In this document: in pieces, positions 8,584-17,184 of the stretch
Layout: every line of letters starts with the position of its first letter
Numbering within the stretch: position 1 is the stretch's first letter
Assembly: GCA_022784645.1 (NCBI GenBank)
Contig: JALFZG010000064.1
Span: 1-44,642 of the forward strand
Source: Bacteroidales bacterium
GTDB lineage: Bacteria; Bacteroidota; Bacteroidia; Bacteroidales; Paludibacteraceae
Length of the DNA: 44,642 nt
Reading direction: 5' to 3'
The notes under the pieces: generated by a model
Database searches by the model: none
Seen by the model: only the letters and a program-made list of their open reading frames with translations
What the model was told of the DNA's origin: nothing
Made by a program: the position numbers and the translations under genes

Positions 8584-8587
8584 CAAA
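8556..8587 (-). promoter_or_regulatory. Promoter of pcrA
   Basis: On the minus strand TAATTTTG (8563-8556) is the -7 box and TTTG (8587-8584) the -33 box, spacer 20. It overlaps the divergent promoter at 8552-8583 almost completely. Confidence 0.75.
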
Positions 8588-8604
8588 CAAAATAAAAAGA
8601 AAAT

Positions 8605-9954
8605 ATGTTGCCTTTCGATTTTATAGAACAAATGCGACCCCTTTTGGGGGCCGAATTAGACGCTTTTTTGCATGCGCTTCAGACCGAGCGAGAGACGTCT
8701 GTTCGGCTCAACAACAAGGTGGATTTTCAGCAACTGAAGCTGCTCCGCGAAGCCGGTTTGGAGGAGGTGCCGTGGTGCCCGGAGGGGTACTATGTGAAGC
8801 AGCGGCCGCAGTTTACGCTCGACCCTATGCTCCATGCGGGATGCTACTACGTGCAGGAAGCCAGCTCGATGTTTGTACAGCGCGTGCTCGAGCAGTATGT
8901 CAGCCCGGATTCCATCGTGCTCGATATGTGTGCCGCCCCCGGGGGTAAGAGCACCCTCATCAGCGAGCACCTTGGCGAGGAGGGTTTGCTCATCAGCAAC
9001 GAGGTAGTGCGTCAACGCGTGTTTGTGTTGTCAGAAAACCTTCAGAAATGGGGCAATGGCAACATGGTTGTTACCCACAATCAGGCACGCGATTTCGGCG
9101 ACCGGCTCGACAATCTCTTTGACTGCATCCTCGTAGATGCGCCTTGCTCCGGCGAGGGGATGTTCCGCAAAGACAGCGATGCGGTCGATGAGTGGAGCCT
9201 CAAAAACGTGGAGATGTGTGCTGCGAGGCAGAAGGAGATTCTGCGTTATGTATGGCCTGCGCTCAAGCCAGGAGGTATCATGATTTACTCCACCTGCACC
9301 TACAACGAGTTCGAGGACGAGCAAAACGCCCTCTTCATCCGTGACGAGCTTGGGGCCGACATGCTTCCCATCGATTACGATGACGCGTGGGGCATTCAAG
9401 CATCCAAAGCGGGCTACCATTTCTACCCCCACAAAACGCGAGGCGAGGGGTTCTACCTCTGCGCGCTACGCAAACACGATGCACCCTTCTCGCCCTTCAA
9501 AATCAAGGTGGAGAAGAAAAAGCCGCAGCAACCAATTGAATACCTCAGTGAGATGCAGTCTTGGCTTCGTCATCCGGAGCGTTGGATCATCCGTCAAAAC
9601 GACCGTTTCGCAGAGGCTTATCCCCGTAAATATAAAGACCTGATTGAGTATCTGAGTGCGCATTTTATCTGCATCATCAGCGGCTTCGGGCTTGGAGAGA
9701 TTCGTGGACGTAGTATCGCTCCCCAACATAGTCTGAGCATGCAGAAAGACTTCAAGAAAGAGATGTTCCCCATGGCCAACCTCTCGCTCGAGATGGCGCA
9801 AGCCTACCTCCGTGCAGAGGCCCTCATCTTACCCGACCAGCCGATGGGCACACTCCTCATGACCTACGACTGGGTGCCACTCGGTTTCGTAAAAAACGTA
9901 GGTAACCGCTGCAATAATCTCTATCCAAACGAGTGGCGCATCCGCCGACTTTGA
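8605..9954 (+). CDS. RsmF/NOL1-NOP2-Sun family RNA cytosine-C5 methyltransferase
   Basis: The 449-residue protein uses S-adenosylmethionine to methylate a cytosine at carbon 5, in 16S rRNA for RsmF. The SAM-binding motif LDMCAAPGGKST is near residue 110. Motif IV, DAPCSGEGMF (about residue 178), carries one catalytic cysteine and motif VI, YSTCTYNEFEDE (about residue 228), the other; both are intact. The C-terminal 170 residues match the extra domains of RsmF-like proteins (LGEIRGRSIAPQHSL). The stop codon is four bases before the next start, so it forms an operon with the MBL-fold gene. The family is clear; the exact target base is inferred. Confidence 0.92.
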   Translation: MLPFDFIEQMRPLLGAELDAFLHALQTERETSVRLNNKVDFQQLKLLREAGLEEVPWCPEGYYVKQRPQFTLDPMLHAGCYYVQEASSMFVQRVLEQYVSPDSIVLDMCAAPGGKSTLISEHLGEEGLLISNEVVRQRVFVLSENLQKWGNGNMVVTHNQARDFGDRLDNLFDCILVDAPCSGEGMFRKDSDAVDEWSLKNVEMCAARQKEILRYVWPALKPGGIMIYSTCTYNEFEDEQNALFIRDELGADMLPIDYDDAWGIQASKAGYHFYPHKTRGEGFYLCALRKHDAPFSPFKIKVEKKKPQQPIEYLSEMQSWLRHPERWIIRQNDRFAEAYPRKYKDLIEYLSAHFICIISGFGLGEIRGRSIAPQHSLSMQKDFKKEMFPMANLSLEMAQAYLRAEALILPDQPMGTLLMTYDWVPLGFVKNVGNRCNNLYPNEWRIRRL

Positions 9955-9958
9955 TAAT

Positions 9959-10723
9959 ATGAATGCTATCACTTTTCTTGGCACAGCCACTTCTGTGGGC
10001 GTCCCGATGTTGGGTTGCTCTTGCGAGGTGTGCCGTTCGACCGACCCACATGATACACGACTGCGTTGCAGCGCGTTGGCAGAAACCAACGGCTTGCGAT
10101 TGCTCATAGATTGCGGGCCGGACTTCCGCCAGCAGGCGCTCCGCCATCAAATCACCCACGTAGATGCCATCTTGCTCACGCATGAGCACTACGATCATGT
10201 GGGAGGATTGGATGATGTGCGGCCGCTCGGCAACACCCATATTTACGCTGAAGAGCGTGTGCTTGGTGCGGTACGCCGAGTGATGCCCTACTGCTTTGGT
10301 GAGCACCCTTATCCCGGCAGCCCGCGTATCGAACTCCACGAGCTGAAGCCCTTTGAAAACCAAACCATCAGCACCCCCAATGGCGAAGTGGATATCCTTC
10401 CCATCCGCGTGATGCACAACAAGTTGCCCATCATCGGTTTCCGCATTGGCGACATGGCGTATATTACCGATGCCAGTTACCTTCCCGAAGAAACGCTCGA
10501 CGCCTTACAAGGCTTGAAACTATTGGTAATCAATGCATTGCAAATACCTCCCCATCCCGCGCATTTCTCGCTTGAGGAGAGCATCGCCATCGCGAAGCGC
10601 CTCCACGCAGAGCACACATTCTTCACGCATTTCTCTCACAAAATCGGCCTCCACGCCGCTACCTCCGCCACTCTTCCTCCCACCCTCGCCCTCGCCCACG
10701 ACAACCTCCGCTTCGAATATTAG
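9959..10723 (+). CDS. MBL-fold metallo-hydrolase, PhnP-like
   Basis: The 254-residue protein carries the metallo-beta-lactamase signature THEHYDHVGGLDD at residues about 74-86, which binds the two metal ions, and further metal ligands in RVMHNKLP and YITDASYL. The start GTATSVGVPMLGCSCEVC, with paired cysteines and DTRLR following, is typical of the PhnP-like branch, whose studied members act as cyclic phosphodiesterases. Bacteroidales copies like this are usually annotated only as MBL-fold hydrolases. It follows the methyltransferase gene by four bases. The substrate is unknown. Confidence 0.88.
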   Translation: MNAITFLGTATSVGVPMLGCSCEVCRSTDPHDTRLRCSALAETNGLRLLIDCGPDFRQQALRHQITHVDAILLTHEHYDHVGGLDDVRPLGNTHIYAEERVLGAVRRVMPYCFGEHPYPGSPRIELHELKPFENQTISTPNGEVDILPIRVMHNKLPIIGFRIGDMAYITDASYLPEETLDALQGLKLLVINALQIPPHPAHFSLEESIAIAKRLHAEHTFFTHFSHKIGLHAATSATLPPTLALAHDNLRFEY

Positions 10724-10810
10724 CACCTTAGCATTTCTTTACGGCATACCGTTTCTCGCAGCAAGCGGCGAGCCCCGGTTCAGTCATCATTAGCCCTCAT
10801 CCGCTGCCCT

Positions 10811-11833
10811 ATGAATCGCCTTTATTTATCCATATTCCTTCTATGTTGCGCTTTCATTGCGGAAGCGCAGCAACGCTATTTCGAAATTGAAGTGCGCCAA
10901 CCCGCTCCTGTGCAACTACCAGAAGACAGGCCGGACGTCCGCAGCCTACTCGTAGTGAATAATGCCGCCATCCAGCCCGCCTCCTTCGGCCATCGCAACA
11001 AGCGCAACGATGAAGAAACGGGCAGCACCAATATCGACTTGCAAGATGCCGCCCGTCAATGCGTGTTTGGTGCCCTCGACGCGCTTGAGCAAACCGAGCA
11101 ATACGAAGAGGTGAGCGTTTTAGACAAATCGCTTAACCCCAAAAAATCGTTTTACAAACGCACGCCTCTCACCTCAGCCGTAGCCGATAGCCTGATGGCT
11201 TTCTACGGCTGCGATGCCCTCCTTTCGCTCAATCAGCTGGTGCTCTACGACGTGCTCGAATCCTATGAAACGGAAAGCGGCACGTATTATGCCTACCTTC
11301 AAGCTTACGTCACCACCCAATGGAGCATCCACTATCGCGGGCAAAAGAATAGTATGCTTTTCTCCATCTCCGACACGCTGCTATGGGCAGAAGAGAATGC
11401 CTCTGAAGTGAACGCACTCATGGCCCTTCCTGATCGCCAAACGGCACTCGTTGATTTCGCTTTCTATGCCGGAAACGAGAGCGCAAAAGCGCTCTATCCA
11501 CAGTGGACTACCGAAGAGCGTTACCTCTATCATGCAGCATCCAAGGATATGGATGTCGCCCTCCAATACTTCACCAAGCAGCAATGGAAAGCCGCTTTTG
11601 AAGCGTGGCAACAGATTGCCCTCAACCCCACAGAGAGTCCGCTCCTTCGCGCATATTCTTATGCCGACATGGCACTTGCTGCTGAGATGATGGGGGATTT
11701 CGATGCCGCTATCCAATGCGTAGATGAAGCCGTTGCCTTATTTGCGAAGCTTCATACCTCCGATGCCATTCAGCAGAAAGTCAATCTCCTCTACTACCGC
11801 AGTCAGCTCCTCTCCCGGAAGAAAACCCTCTGA
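10811..11833 (+). CDS. Exported DUF6340-like protein with C-terminal TPR-like helices
   Basis: The 340-residue protein has a Sec signal peptide, with probable cleavage after AEA, and no convincing lipobox. The start of the mature part (EIEVRQPAPVQLP, then SLLVVNNAAIQP) is the hallmark of a Bacteroidetes family I recall as DUF6340, whose members sit in the periplasm or on the membrane and have no known function. From about residue 230 the sequence becomes helical with tetratricopeptide-like spacing (YSYADMALAAEMMGDFDAAI). It lies 87 bases after the MBL-fold gene without a recognisable promoter, so it probably belongs to the same operon. Confidence 0.75.
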   Translation: MNRLYLSIFLLCCAFIAEAQQRYFEIEVRQPAPVQLPEDRPDVRSLLVVNNAAIQPASFGHRNKRNDEETGSTNIDLQDAARQCVFGALDALEQTEQYEEVSVLDKSLNPKKSFYKRTPLTSAVADSLMAFYGCDALLSLNQLVLYDVLESYETESGTYYAYLQAYVTTQWSIHYRGQKNSMLFSISDTLLWAEENASEVNALMALPDRQTALVDFAFYAGNESAKALYPQWTTEERYLYHAASKDMDVALQYFTKQQWKAAFEAWQQIALNPTESPLLRAYSYADMALAAEMMGDFDAAIQCVDEAVALFAKLHTSDAIQQKVNLLYYRSQLLSRKKTL

Positions 11834-11930
11834 TTCATCTCGTTGTATCCATTTTCACCTCCATTCTTGCCCCATTAGTTGCTTCCATTAGCCGCTGCCT
11901 ATACCATTATCAGCCACCACTACCACTATC

Positions 11931-11960
11931 AAAAAAAAGTAGCTGGAATTCCAGCTACTT
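11931..11960 (-). terminator. Terminator shared by two converging genes
   Basis: AAGTAGCTGGAA/TTCCAGCTACTT (11937-11960) is a perfect 24-base palindrome. On the minus strand it is followed by eight T (A run 11931-11938), giving a strong terminator after the prohibitin-like gene; on the plus strand the T run is short. Confidence 0.85.
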
Positions 11961-11990
11961 CTTTATGAACAATATTCCGTTCTTCAAACG

Positions 11991-12848
11991 TTATTTGCTT
12001 ACATTAATAACCGGCATCATCTTCTCAGAGCCTTGTACTTGAGGCAGTTTGCCATCCCATTTCTCAATCCAGTCTTCCTGCACGATGAGTGGCGAAAGCG
12101 ATGCAGCAATAGTGCGATTATAATATGCTTCTGCATCGGCTTTGATTTTCATTGCGCGTGCTTCGCCCTCTGCTTTGGCAACTGCAATCTTAGCATTCGC
12201 CTCAGCTTCTTTCACTTCGTTCTCAGCCTTGAGTGCCGCCTGAACAGCGGCATTCTTGGCCTCAATCATTTGGCGCAGACTCTCCGGAGGCGTAATCTGA
12301 GAGGTGAACTCCGTAACGGTAAAGCCCTCTACGGTAAGAGTGCTGTCAAGCATCTGGCGCACTTCCGATTCGAACTTGGCGCGATTAGCCATCAGCTCAT
12401 CAGAGGTGTAACCATTGGCTGTGATACGGTAAGCATCATAAATAACGGTGCGCATATAGCCATCCTCGATATCGCGAAGCGGACGACGATATTTGAAGAA
12501 CACATCTACAGCCTTCGAGCGGTTGAGGAAATATGCCATAGTCGGGTCCATCGTAAAGATGGCAGCGTCACGAGTAGTAACCGTAAAAGGTTCATAATCA
12601 ACGCGCTGCACATATGTTTCGTATTTAAACACATCCGTAGTTATCGGACAAAAGAACACGTAACCCGTAACAGCAGTAGCGTCTAATGTACCCTGATCGG
12701 TGAGCGAAAGTTTATTGAACTTCACACCCACTTCGGAACTATCCACGCGTGTACACCGAATCAAAGCGGAAGGAACAATAACAAGAACAATCGCAAAAAT
12801 GATTGCGAACTTAATCCATGCAAAAAGCGATTTGTTAGGAGTTGCCAT
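11991..12848 (-). CDS. SPFH/prohibitin family membrane protein
   Basis: The 285-residue protein has an N-terminal membrane anchor (residues about 10-30), an SPFH domain (about 35-200: VDSSEVGVKFNKLS, then RVDYEPFTVTTRDAAIFTMDP), and an alanine/glutamate-rich coiled coil (about 195-245) that drives oligomer formation. Bacterial prohibitin homologues form large ring-shaped or caged assemblies in the inner membrane and often help membrane proteases or lipid domains; no partner protease lies nearby. The mRNA leader before the start codon can fold into a compact structure (12858-12920), which may influence translation. It follows the BI-1 gene by 207 bases on the same strand. The family call is firm; the role is inferred. 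Confidence 0.85.
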   Translation of the reverse strand: MATPNKSLFAWIKFAIIFAIVLVIVPSALIRCTRVDSSEVGVKFNKLSLTDQGTLDATAVTGYVFFCPITTDVFKYETYVQRVDYEPFTVTTRDAAIFTMDPTMAYFLNRSKAVDVFFKYRRPLRDIEDGYMRTVIYDAYRITANGYTSDELMANRAKFESEVRQMLDSTLTVEGFTVTEFTSQITPPESLRQMIEAKNAAVQAALKAENEVKEAEANAKIAVAKAEGEARAMKIKADAEAYYNRTIAASLSPLIVQEDWIEKWDGKLPQVQGSEKMMPVINVSK

Positions 12849-12857
12849 ACTGATTTT

Positions 12858-12920
12858 CCCTCATATCCGCCCCACCTCACGCAGAGGTGAAGGGCTGGAT
12901 AAGCCGCTGAGGGTGCGGAT
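12858..12920 (-). promoter_or_regulatory. Foldable mRNA leader of the prohibitin-like gene
   Basis: Read 5' to 3' on the minus strand: ATCCGC (12920-12915), CCCTCA (12913-12908), a hairpin GCCC-TT-CACCTC-loop-GAGGTG-GGGC (12895-12869), then GCGGAT (12870-12865) and TGAGGG (12863-12858), nine bases before the ATG. ATCCGC can pair with GCGGAT, and CCCTCA with TGAGGG. These two pairings cross, so they form a pseudoknot or exclude each other, and TGAGGG includes the probable ribosome binding site. Confidence 0.45.
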
Positions 12921-13055
12921 CAAAATAAACACAAATACGTATATAAGACGCATTTTTCTAGAAAAAACTACATTTTTCCTCGAAAATAAATCCAAAATCT
13001 AAACAGCGAATTTTTAGAACCCACCTCTGAAAAAATTGTCGTTTTTTCCTAACAA

Positions 13056-13766
13056 TCAATCTCTCGATGAGCCGAAGAAGCGGAGAAGATACAGGAAGAT
13101 ATTGATGAAATCAAGATAGAGCGAAAGCGAACCCAATAGGGCCAACTTCTGCGTGCTTTCGTTGATTTCCGACTGCATTTGCAGCATTTGGCGAATCTTC
13201 TGCGAGTCGTATGCCGTAAGTCCGGCAAAAACCAAAACGCCAATACCGCTTACGATGAAATCCATCATCGCATTGCGCAAAAACATATTTACGATACCGG
13301 CAATAATCAAACCTATAAGTGCCATCAATGCGAATTTACCCATACCGCTGAGGTCCTTCTTCGTGAATGAACCAACCAACGCCATCGCTGCGAACATTCC
13401 CGCAGTAATGAAGAAAGTGGTAGCAATCGAGTTCATGGAGAATACAACGAAAATCGAGCTGAACGTCAAACCGGTAATGGCGCTATAAAGAATGAATACT
13501 GCGGTAGCAGTAGAGAACGACATACGGTTGATGCGTGCAGAGAAATAGAAAACAAGCCCCAACTGCAAGATTATCAGAGCGATGAATGCCCAATTGTTGG
13601 TGAAGATGAAGGTCATCAACGCTTCAGACTTGGCAGTTACCATAGCAGTAAGGCCGGTTATTACGAGCGCAAGTGTCATCCAAATATAGACATTGCGCAT
13701 GAGGGTAGCCACTACGGAATCAGAGTAGCGGGTACTTTCAATAGAATTAAAATCCAAGTTGTCCAT
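13056..13766 (-). CDS. Bax inhibitor-1/YccA family membrane protein
   Basis: The start is placed at the ATG at 13766 (236 residues, MDNLDFNSIEST) because that matches the family start; the longer frame adds only low-complexity sequence. Seven hydrophobic segments fill residues 30-235, and the C-terminal region LSLYLDFINIFLYLLRFFG is the conserved BI-1 end. Bacterial BI-1 proteins such as YetJ act as pH-sensitive calcium leak channels; YccA-type members modulate the FtsH protease. The gene is 45 bases after pfkA with no promoter between, so it is probably the last gene of the porQ operon. Which BI-1 activity applies is not visible in the sequence. Confidence 0.88.
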   Translation of the reverse strand: MDNLDFNSIESTRYSDSVVATLMRNVYIWMTLALVITGLTAMVTAKSEALMTFIFTNNWAFIALIILQLGLVFYFSARINRMSFSTATAVFILYSAITGLTFSSIFVVFSMNSIATTFFITAGMFAAMALVGSFTKKDLSGMGKFALMALIGLIIAGIVNMFLRNAMMDFIVSGIGVLVFAGLTAYDSQKIRQMLQMQSEINESTQKLALLGSLSLYLDFINIFLYLLRFFGSSRD

Positions 13767-13811
13767 AGTTATATGATGAAAAAAAATTGTATTTTTTTGA
13801 ACCATTTCTTA

Positions 13812-14795
13812 TTAAATAGAGAGGATATGCATTGCCGTCCACTTATCGTCTTTGATATCCTTCTGCTGCTTGATGGCTTTAGAGAAGGGCACATATACGA
13901 TATCATCGTTCTTAATACCTACCATGATAGAGCGTTGCTCTTCCAGCAAAGCCGTAACAGCAGCAATACCCAATCGGCTGGCGAGAATACGGTCTTGAGC
14001 AGTAGGCGAACCACCACGCTGGAGATGGCCTAAAATAGTCACGCGCGTATTATATTCAGGGTGTGCCTCTTCGAAGATTTTTGCTACTGCTTGTGCACCA
14101 CCTTCGATGGCATGCTCTTGCACGAGTACGATACTCGAGTTCTTTGACTTGCGGCGGCCTTGACCAATAGCTTCCTCTATCTGCTCCAATACGGATGCAC
14201 GTTCGGGAATAATAGCGGCCTCTGAGCCTGCTGCAATAGCAGCATTGAGCGTAAGAAATCCGGCATCACGTCCCATAACTTCTACAAGGAACACGCGCTC
14301 GTGTGAGGTAGCCGTATCGCGCAACTTATCAATGCAATCCATAATCGTGTTGAGCGAAGTGTCGTAACCGATGGTTGCATCCGTTCCCCAAAGGTCATTA
14401 TCGATAGTGCCGGGAAGACCAACGATAGGCACATTAAACTCTTGAGCAAACTGACGAGCACCGGTAAACGTACCATCACCGCCTATCACTATAAGCGCAT
14501 CAATGCCGGCTTTCTGCATGTTGTCATACGCTTTCTTGCGGCCCTCCGGATTTCGAAACTCCGCACAACGAGCAGACTTGAGGATGGTGCCACCACGCTG
14601 AATAATACCCGATACATCGTGAGATGTGAGTTCGCGGATATCACCATCTATCAATCCTTGATACCCACGATAGATGCCCATCACTTTTATTCCATTGTAA
14701 ATAGCAGCGCGCGTGACAGCGCGAATAGCTGCATTCATAGCTGGAGAATCACCGCCTGAGGTGAGTACTCCAATGCATTGTACTTTGTATTCCAT
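13812..14795 (-). CDS. pfkA: ATP-dependent 6-phosphofructokinase
   Basis: This cytoplasmic enzyme phosphorylates fructose 6-phosphate to fructose 1,6-bisphosphate, the committing step of glycolysis. The ATG at 14795 gives 327 residues, the normal family length. Visible motifs are [13 protein letters not shown] (ATP site, residues 11-23), GGDGT (105-109) and PGTIDNDL (128-135) with the likely catalytic base Asp132. [14 protein letters not shown] follows near residue 250. Gly108 after Asp107, rather than Asp, points to ATP and not pyrophosphate as phosphate donor. It is 57 bases downstream of the GGGP synthase gene in an operon starting at porQ. Confidence 0.95.
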   Translation of the reverse strand: MEYKVQCIGVLTSGGDSPAMNAAIRAVTRAAIYNGIKVMGIYRGYQGLIDGDIRELTSHDVSGIIQRGGTILKSARCAEFRNPEGRKKAYDNMQKAGIDALIVIGGDGTFTGARQFAQEFNVPIVGLPGTIDNDLWGTDATIGYDTSLNTIMDCIDKLRDTATSHERVFLVEVMGRDAGFLTLNAAIAAGSEAAIIPERASVLEQIEEAIGQGRRKSKNSSIVLVQEHAIEGGAQAVAKIFEEAHPEYNTRVTILGHLQRGGSPTAQDRILASRLGIAAVTALLEEQRSIMVGIKNDDIVYVPFSKAIKQQKDIKDDKWTAMHILSI

Positions 14796-14852
14796 AGTTG
14801 TTGTTGTTTTGCCCGAAGGCATTATGATTGTTATTGCATGAGTTGCCATCAG

Positions 14853-15623
14853 CTACATAACGGCTGACTGCATTTGATGCGTATTCATTTTGTTTCTGGC
14901 CTCTACAAAAAGAGCCAAATCTGCCGGAGACTCTTCGAGATGATTGCCTATCACAACGATATCGGCTCCTGCGCCCCATGCCGCTTCTGCTTCGGCTGCC
15001 GAATGCATTCCTCCACCAACAATCAGCGGCACTCGGATTGAAGACCTTACGATACGAATAAGATTTCCTCCTGCAGGATGAAGAGCACCACTACCGGCTT
15101 CGAGATAGATTAAGTGCAATCCGAGCATTTCACCGGCAAGAGCCGTATCCGCAATCCTTTCAGAATCAGCAGCCGGAATCGGACGCGTACCTGTGATGCG
15201 TGCAGTAGCCGACTCGCGACCGCCATCTACAAGGATATACCCCATCGATATCGTTTCTATGCCCGATTCCTTGATTTTTCTGGCAGATGCTGCTTGCTGA
15301 CCAATCAGCATATCCGGATTATTGCCGGAAATCAACGACAGAAAAAGCAACGCATCGGCAGCAGGAGTGAACTGAGCAGGATGACCCGGGAAAATTACGA
15401 TTGGTATCTCTCCCGTAAACTCTTTTATTTGCGAAATGAGTGCATCGGGTGTCTCAAAAAACGTGCTTCCGCCTACAAATACGAAATCAGGATGATGCTC
15501 ATGAATCTGTCTGCCAATTTGGCAGACGCTCGCTCTTTCTTGCAGTTCCTCCGGATCAAGCAACACGGCCAACATCTTCCGATGCTGGGAGCAAGCCTGC
15601 TTTATGTAGTCTTCAACACTCAT
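14853..15623 (-). CDS. Geranylgeranylglyceryl phosphate synthase family (PcrB/GGGPS)
   Basis: The 256-residue TIM-barrel protein joins a polyprenyl diphosphate to glycerol 1-phosphate, making an ether lipid precursor of the archaeal stereochemistry. Family blocks are LLDPEEL near the start, FVGGSTFF, PIVIFPGHPAQF, ALLFLSLISGNNP, LIYLEAGSGA and LIVGGGMHSAAEA with GADIVVIGNHLEE, the phosphate-binding end. The ATG at 15623 is preferred over the TTG at 15629 that also opens the frame. It overlaps the end of ispH by 11 bases, so isoprenoid unit production and use are coupled in one operon. Bacteroidetes are known to carry group II members of this family; the chain length used and the final lipid are not known here. 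Confidence 0.9.
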   Translation of the reverse strand: MSVEDYIKQACSQHRKMLAVLLDPEELQERASVCQIGRQIHEHHPDFVFVGGSTFFETPDALISQIKEFTGEIPIVIFPGHPAQFTPAADALLFLSLISGNNPDMLIGQQAASARKIKESGIETISMGYILVDGGRESATARITGTRPIPAADSERIADTALAGEMLGLHLIYLEAGSGALHPAGGNLIRIVRSSIRVPLIVGGGMHSAAEAEAAWGAGADIVVIGNHLEESPADLALFVEARNKMNTHQMQSAVM

Positions 15624-16500
15624 TTTCAATACGTTGCGCCACTTGCTCCATCAACCATTGGGGTGTAGAAGTAGCACCGCAAATACCTATATTGCACTCG
15701 CTGAGTGGCTTGCCTGCCAACTGACGCAAACGTTCGAACCACTCAGGAGTAAGCTCTTCTATCATACTGACAAAGAGTGTGCCAATATTCACTTCTCTAC
15801 AATGACCAAACAGCACTTTGGCATTGCTGGACTTCAGTCCGCCTACGAAAATTACGATATCGTGCTCCACAGCAAACTTACGAAGATTCTCTACTCTATT
15901 GGCCACATTCTTGCAAATCGTATTGTGGTACTCGAACTGCACGTGAGCATGCAACTCATCGAGTCGGAAGCGGATATTTTCTACCAATTGATTAAACTCA
16001 TCCGTTGATTTGGTAGTTTGGCTGAATAGAAATATATCTCGCTGAAAATCAATGGCATCAATCTGCTCTGGTCGTTCTATTACAATAGCCGTTCCATCCG
16101 TTTGACCAACGAGCCCAACCACCTCTGCATGACCGGGTTTACCAAAAATCACAATCTGCGCACCCGGATGTGCAGAAAAGGCAGCTCGAATGCGCTTCTG
16201 CAGCCCCAGCACAACCGGACAACTGGCATCAAAGAGTTGGATACCGTTTTGTTTGCAGAGTTGATACGTTGCAGGCGGCTCACCATGCGCCCGCAAAAGC
16301 ACCTTGGCATTATGTAAGGAGCGAAGTTGGTCATGGTCGATAGTGATGAGACCGAGGTTGGCCAAACGACTTACCTCTTCACCATTATGAACGATATCGC
16401 CCAAACAGTAAAGCTCACCATTTTGCAGTTCCTCCTCTGCTCGCTGGATAGCACGTGTCACGCCAAAGCAAAATCCCGATTGCGAATCAATATCTATCAT
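15613..16500 (-). CDS. ispH: 4-hydroxy-3-methylbut-2-enyl diphosphate reductase
   Basis: This iron-sulfur enzyme makes isopentenyl and dimethylallyl diphosphate in the last step of the MEP isoprenoid pathway. The three cluster ligands are present: Cys11 in SGFCFGV, Cys94 in DASCPVV and Cys196 in NTICKNVANR. HGEPP and GICGATSTP, which shape the substrate pocket, are also there. At 295 residues it is the short form without an S1 domain fusion, which some relatives carry. Its ATG overlaps the cmk stop codon by four bases (ATGA, 16497-16500), and it overlaps the following GGGP synthase gene. Confidence 0.95.
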   Translation of the reverse strand: MIDIDSQSGFCFGVTRAIQRAEEELQNGELYCLGDIVHNGEEVSRLANLGLITIDHDQLRSLHNAKVLLRAHGEPPATYQLCKQNGIQLFDASCPVVLGLQKRIRAAFSAHPGAQIVIFGKPGHAEVVGLVGQTDGTAIVIERPEQIDAIDFQRDIFLFSQTTKSTDEFNQLVENIRFRLDELHAHVQFEYHNTICKNVANRVENLRKFAVEHDIVIFVGGLKSSNAKVLFGHCREVNIGTLFVSMIEELTPEWFERLRQLAGKPLSECNIGICGATSTPQWLMEQVAQRIENEC

Positions 16501-17183
16501 TTTTGCTCTTTTATTCGTTCTTCAAATACGCGGATAACATAATCCATCTGTTCGGCAGGAGTCATGTAAGAATTATCTACCACTACGGCATCTTCAGTTT
16601 GATGCATCGGAGATTCTGCACGATGTGTATCGCGATAGTCGCGGTCGTTAACGTCTGCAAGCACCTCTTCCATAACCGGATGTTCGCCCTTCGCTTCAAG
16701 TTCCTTAAATCGACGCTCAGCTCGAATCTCAGGAGAAGCTGTAAGAAACAGTTTGAGTTCGGCATTTGGGAAAACCACCGTGCCGATATCACGTCCGTCC
16801 ATTACGATTCCGCCTTCACGTCCCATCGCTTGCTGCTGAGCAACCATGGCGCGGCGAACAAAACCAATGGTGGAAACCTGACTGGCCATATTGCCCACTT
16901 CCAGCGTACGGATGAGTGCTTCTACATCGCGGCCATTCAGAAGGGTATGCTGACTGCCATCGGGCTGCACGCTGAAATCGATGTTGAGTTCGCCTATATG
17001 TTGTTCCAAGAATGGCTCCACCGCCATTTCTGCCGGCTTGTTTTCTATCGTATAGAGCGCTACTGAGCGATACATAGCTCCCGTATCTACATACCGATAG
17101 CCGGCATGTTTGGCCAACGCTTTGGCAATAGTGGATTTTCCGCAAGACGAGAAACCATCGATAGCTACAATAATCTTTTTCAT
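16497..17183 (-). CDS. cmk: Cytidylate kinase
   Basis: The 228-residue enzyme phosphorylates CMP and dCMP with ATP in the cytoplasm. The P-loop GFSSCGKST lies at residues 10-18, followed by YVDTGAMYRSVALY (nucleotide recognition), the family block VSTIGFVRRAMVAQQQ, and GIVMDGRDIGTVVFPNAELKLFLTAS, here read as GIVMDGRDIGTVVF and PNAELKLFLTAS. ERRFKEL forms the lid. One base separates it from the porQ stop codon, and it overlaps ispH by four bases. The order porQ-cmk-ispH is, to my knowledge, shared with Porphyromonas gingivalis and other T9SS-bearing Bacteroidetes. Confidence 0.95.
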   Translation of the reverse strand: MKKIIVAIDGFSSCGKSTIAKALAKHAGYRYVDTGAMYRSVALYTIENKPAEMAVEPFLEQHIGELNIDFSVQPDGSQHTLLNGRDVEALIRTLEVGNMASQVSTIGFVRRAMVAQQQAMGREGGIVMDGRDIGTVVFPNAELKLFLTASPEIRAERRFKELEAKGEHPVMEEVLADVNDRDYRDTHRAESPMHQTEDAVVVDNSYMTPAEQMDYVIRVFEERIKEQK

Positions 17184-17184
17184 A

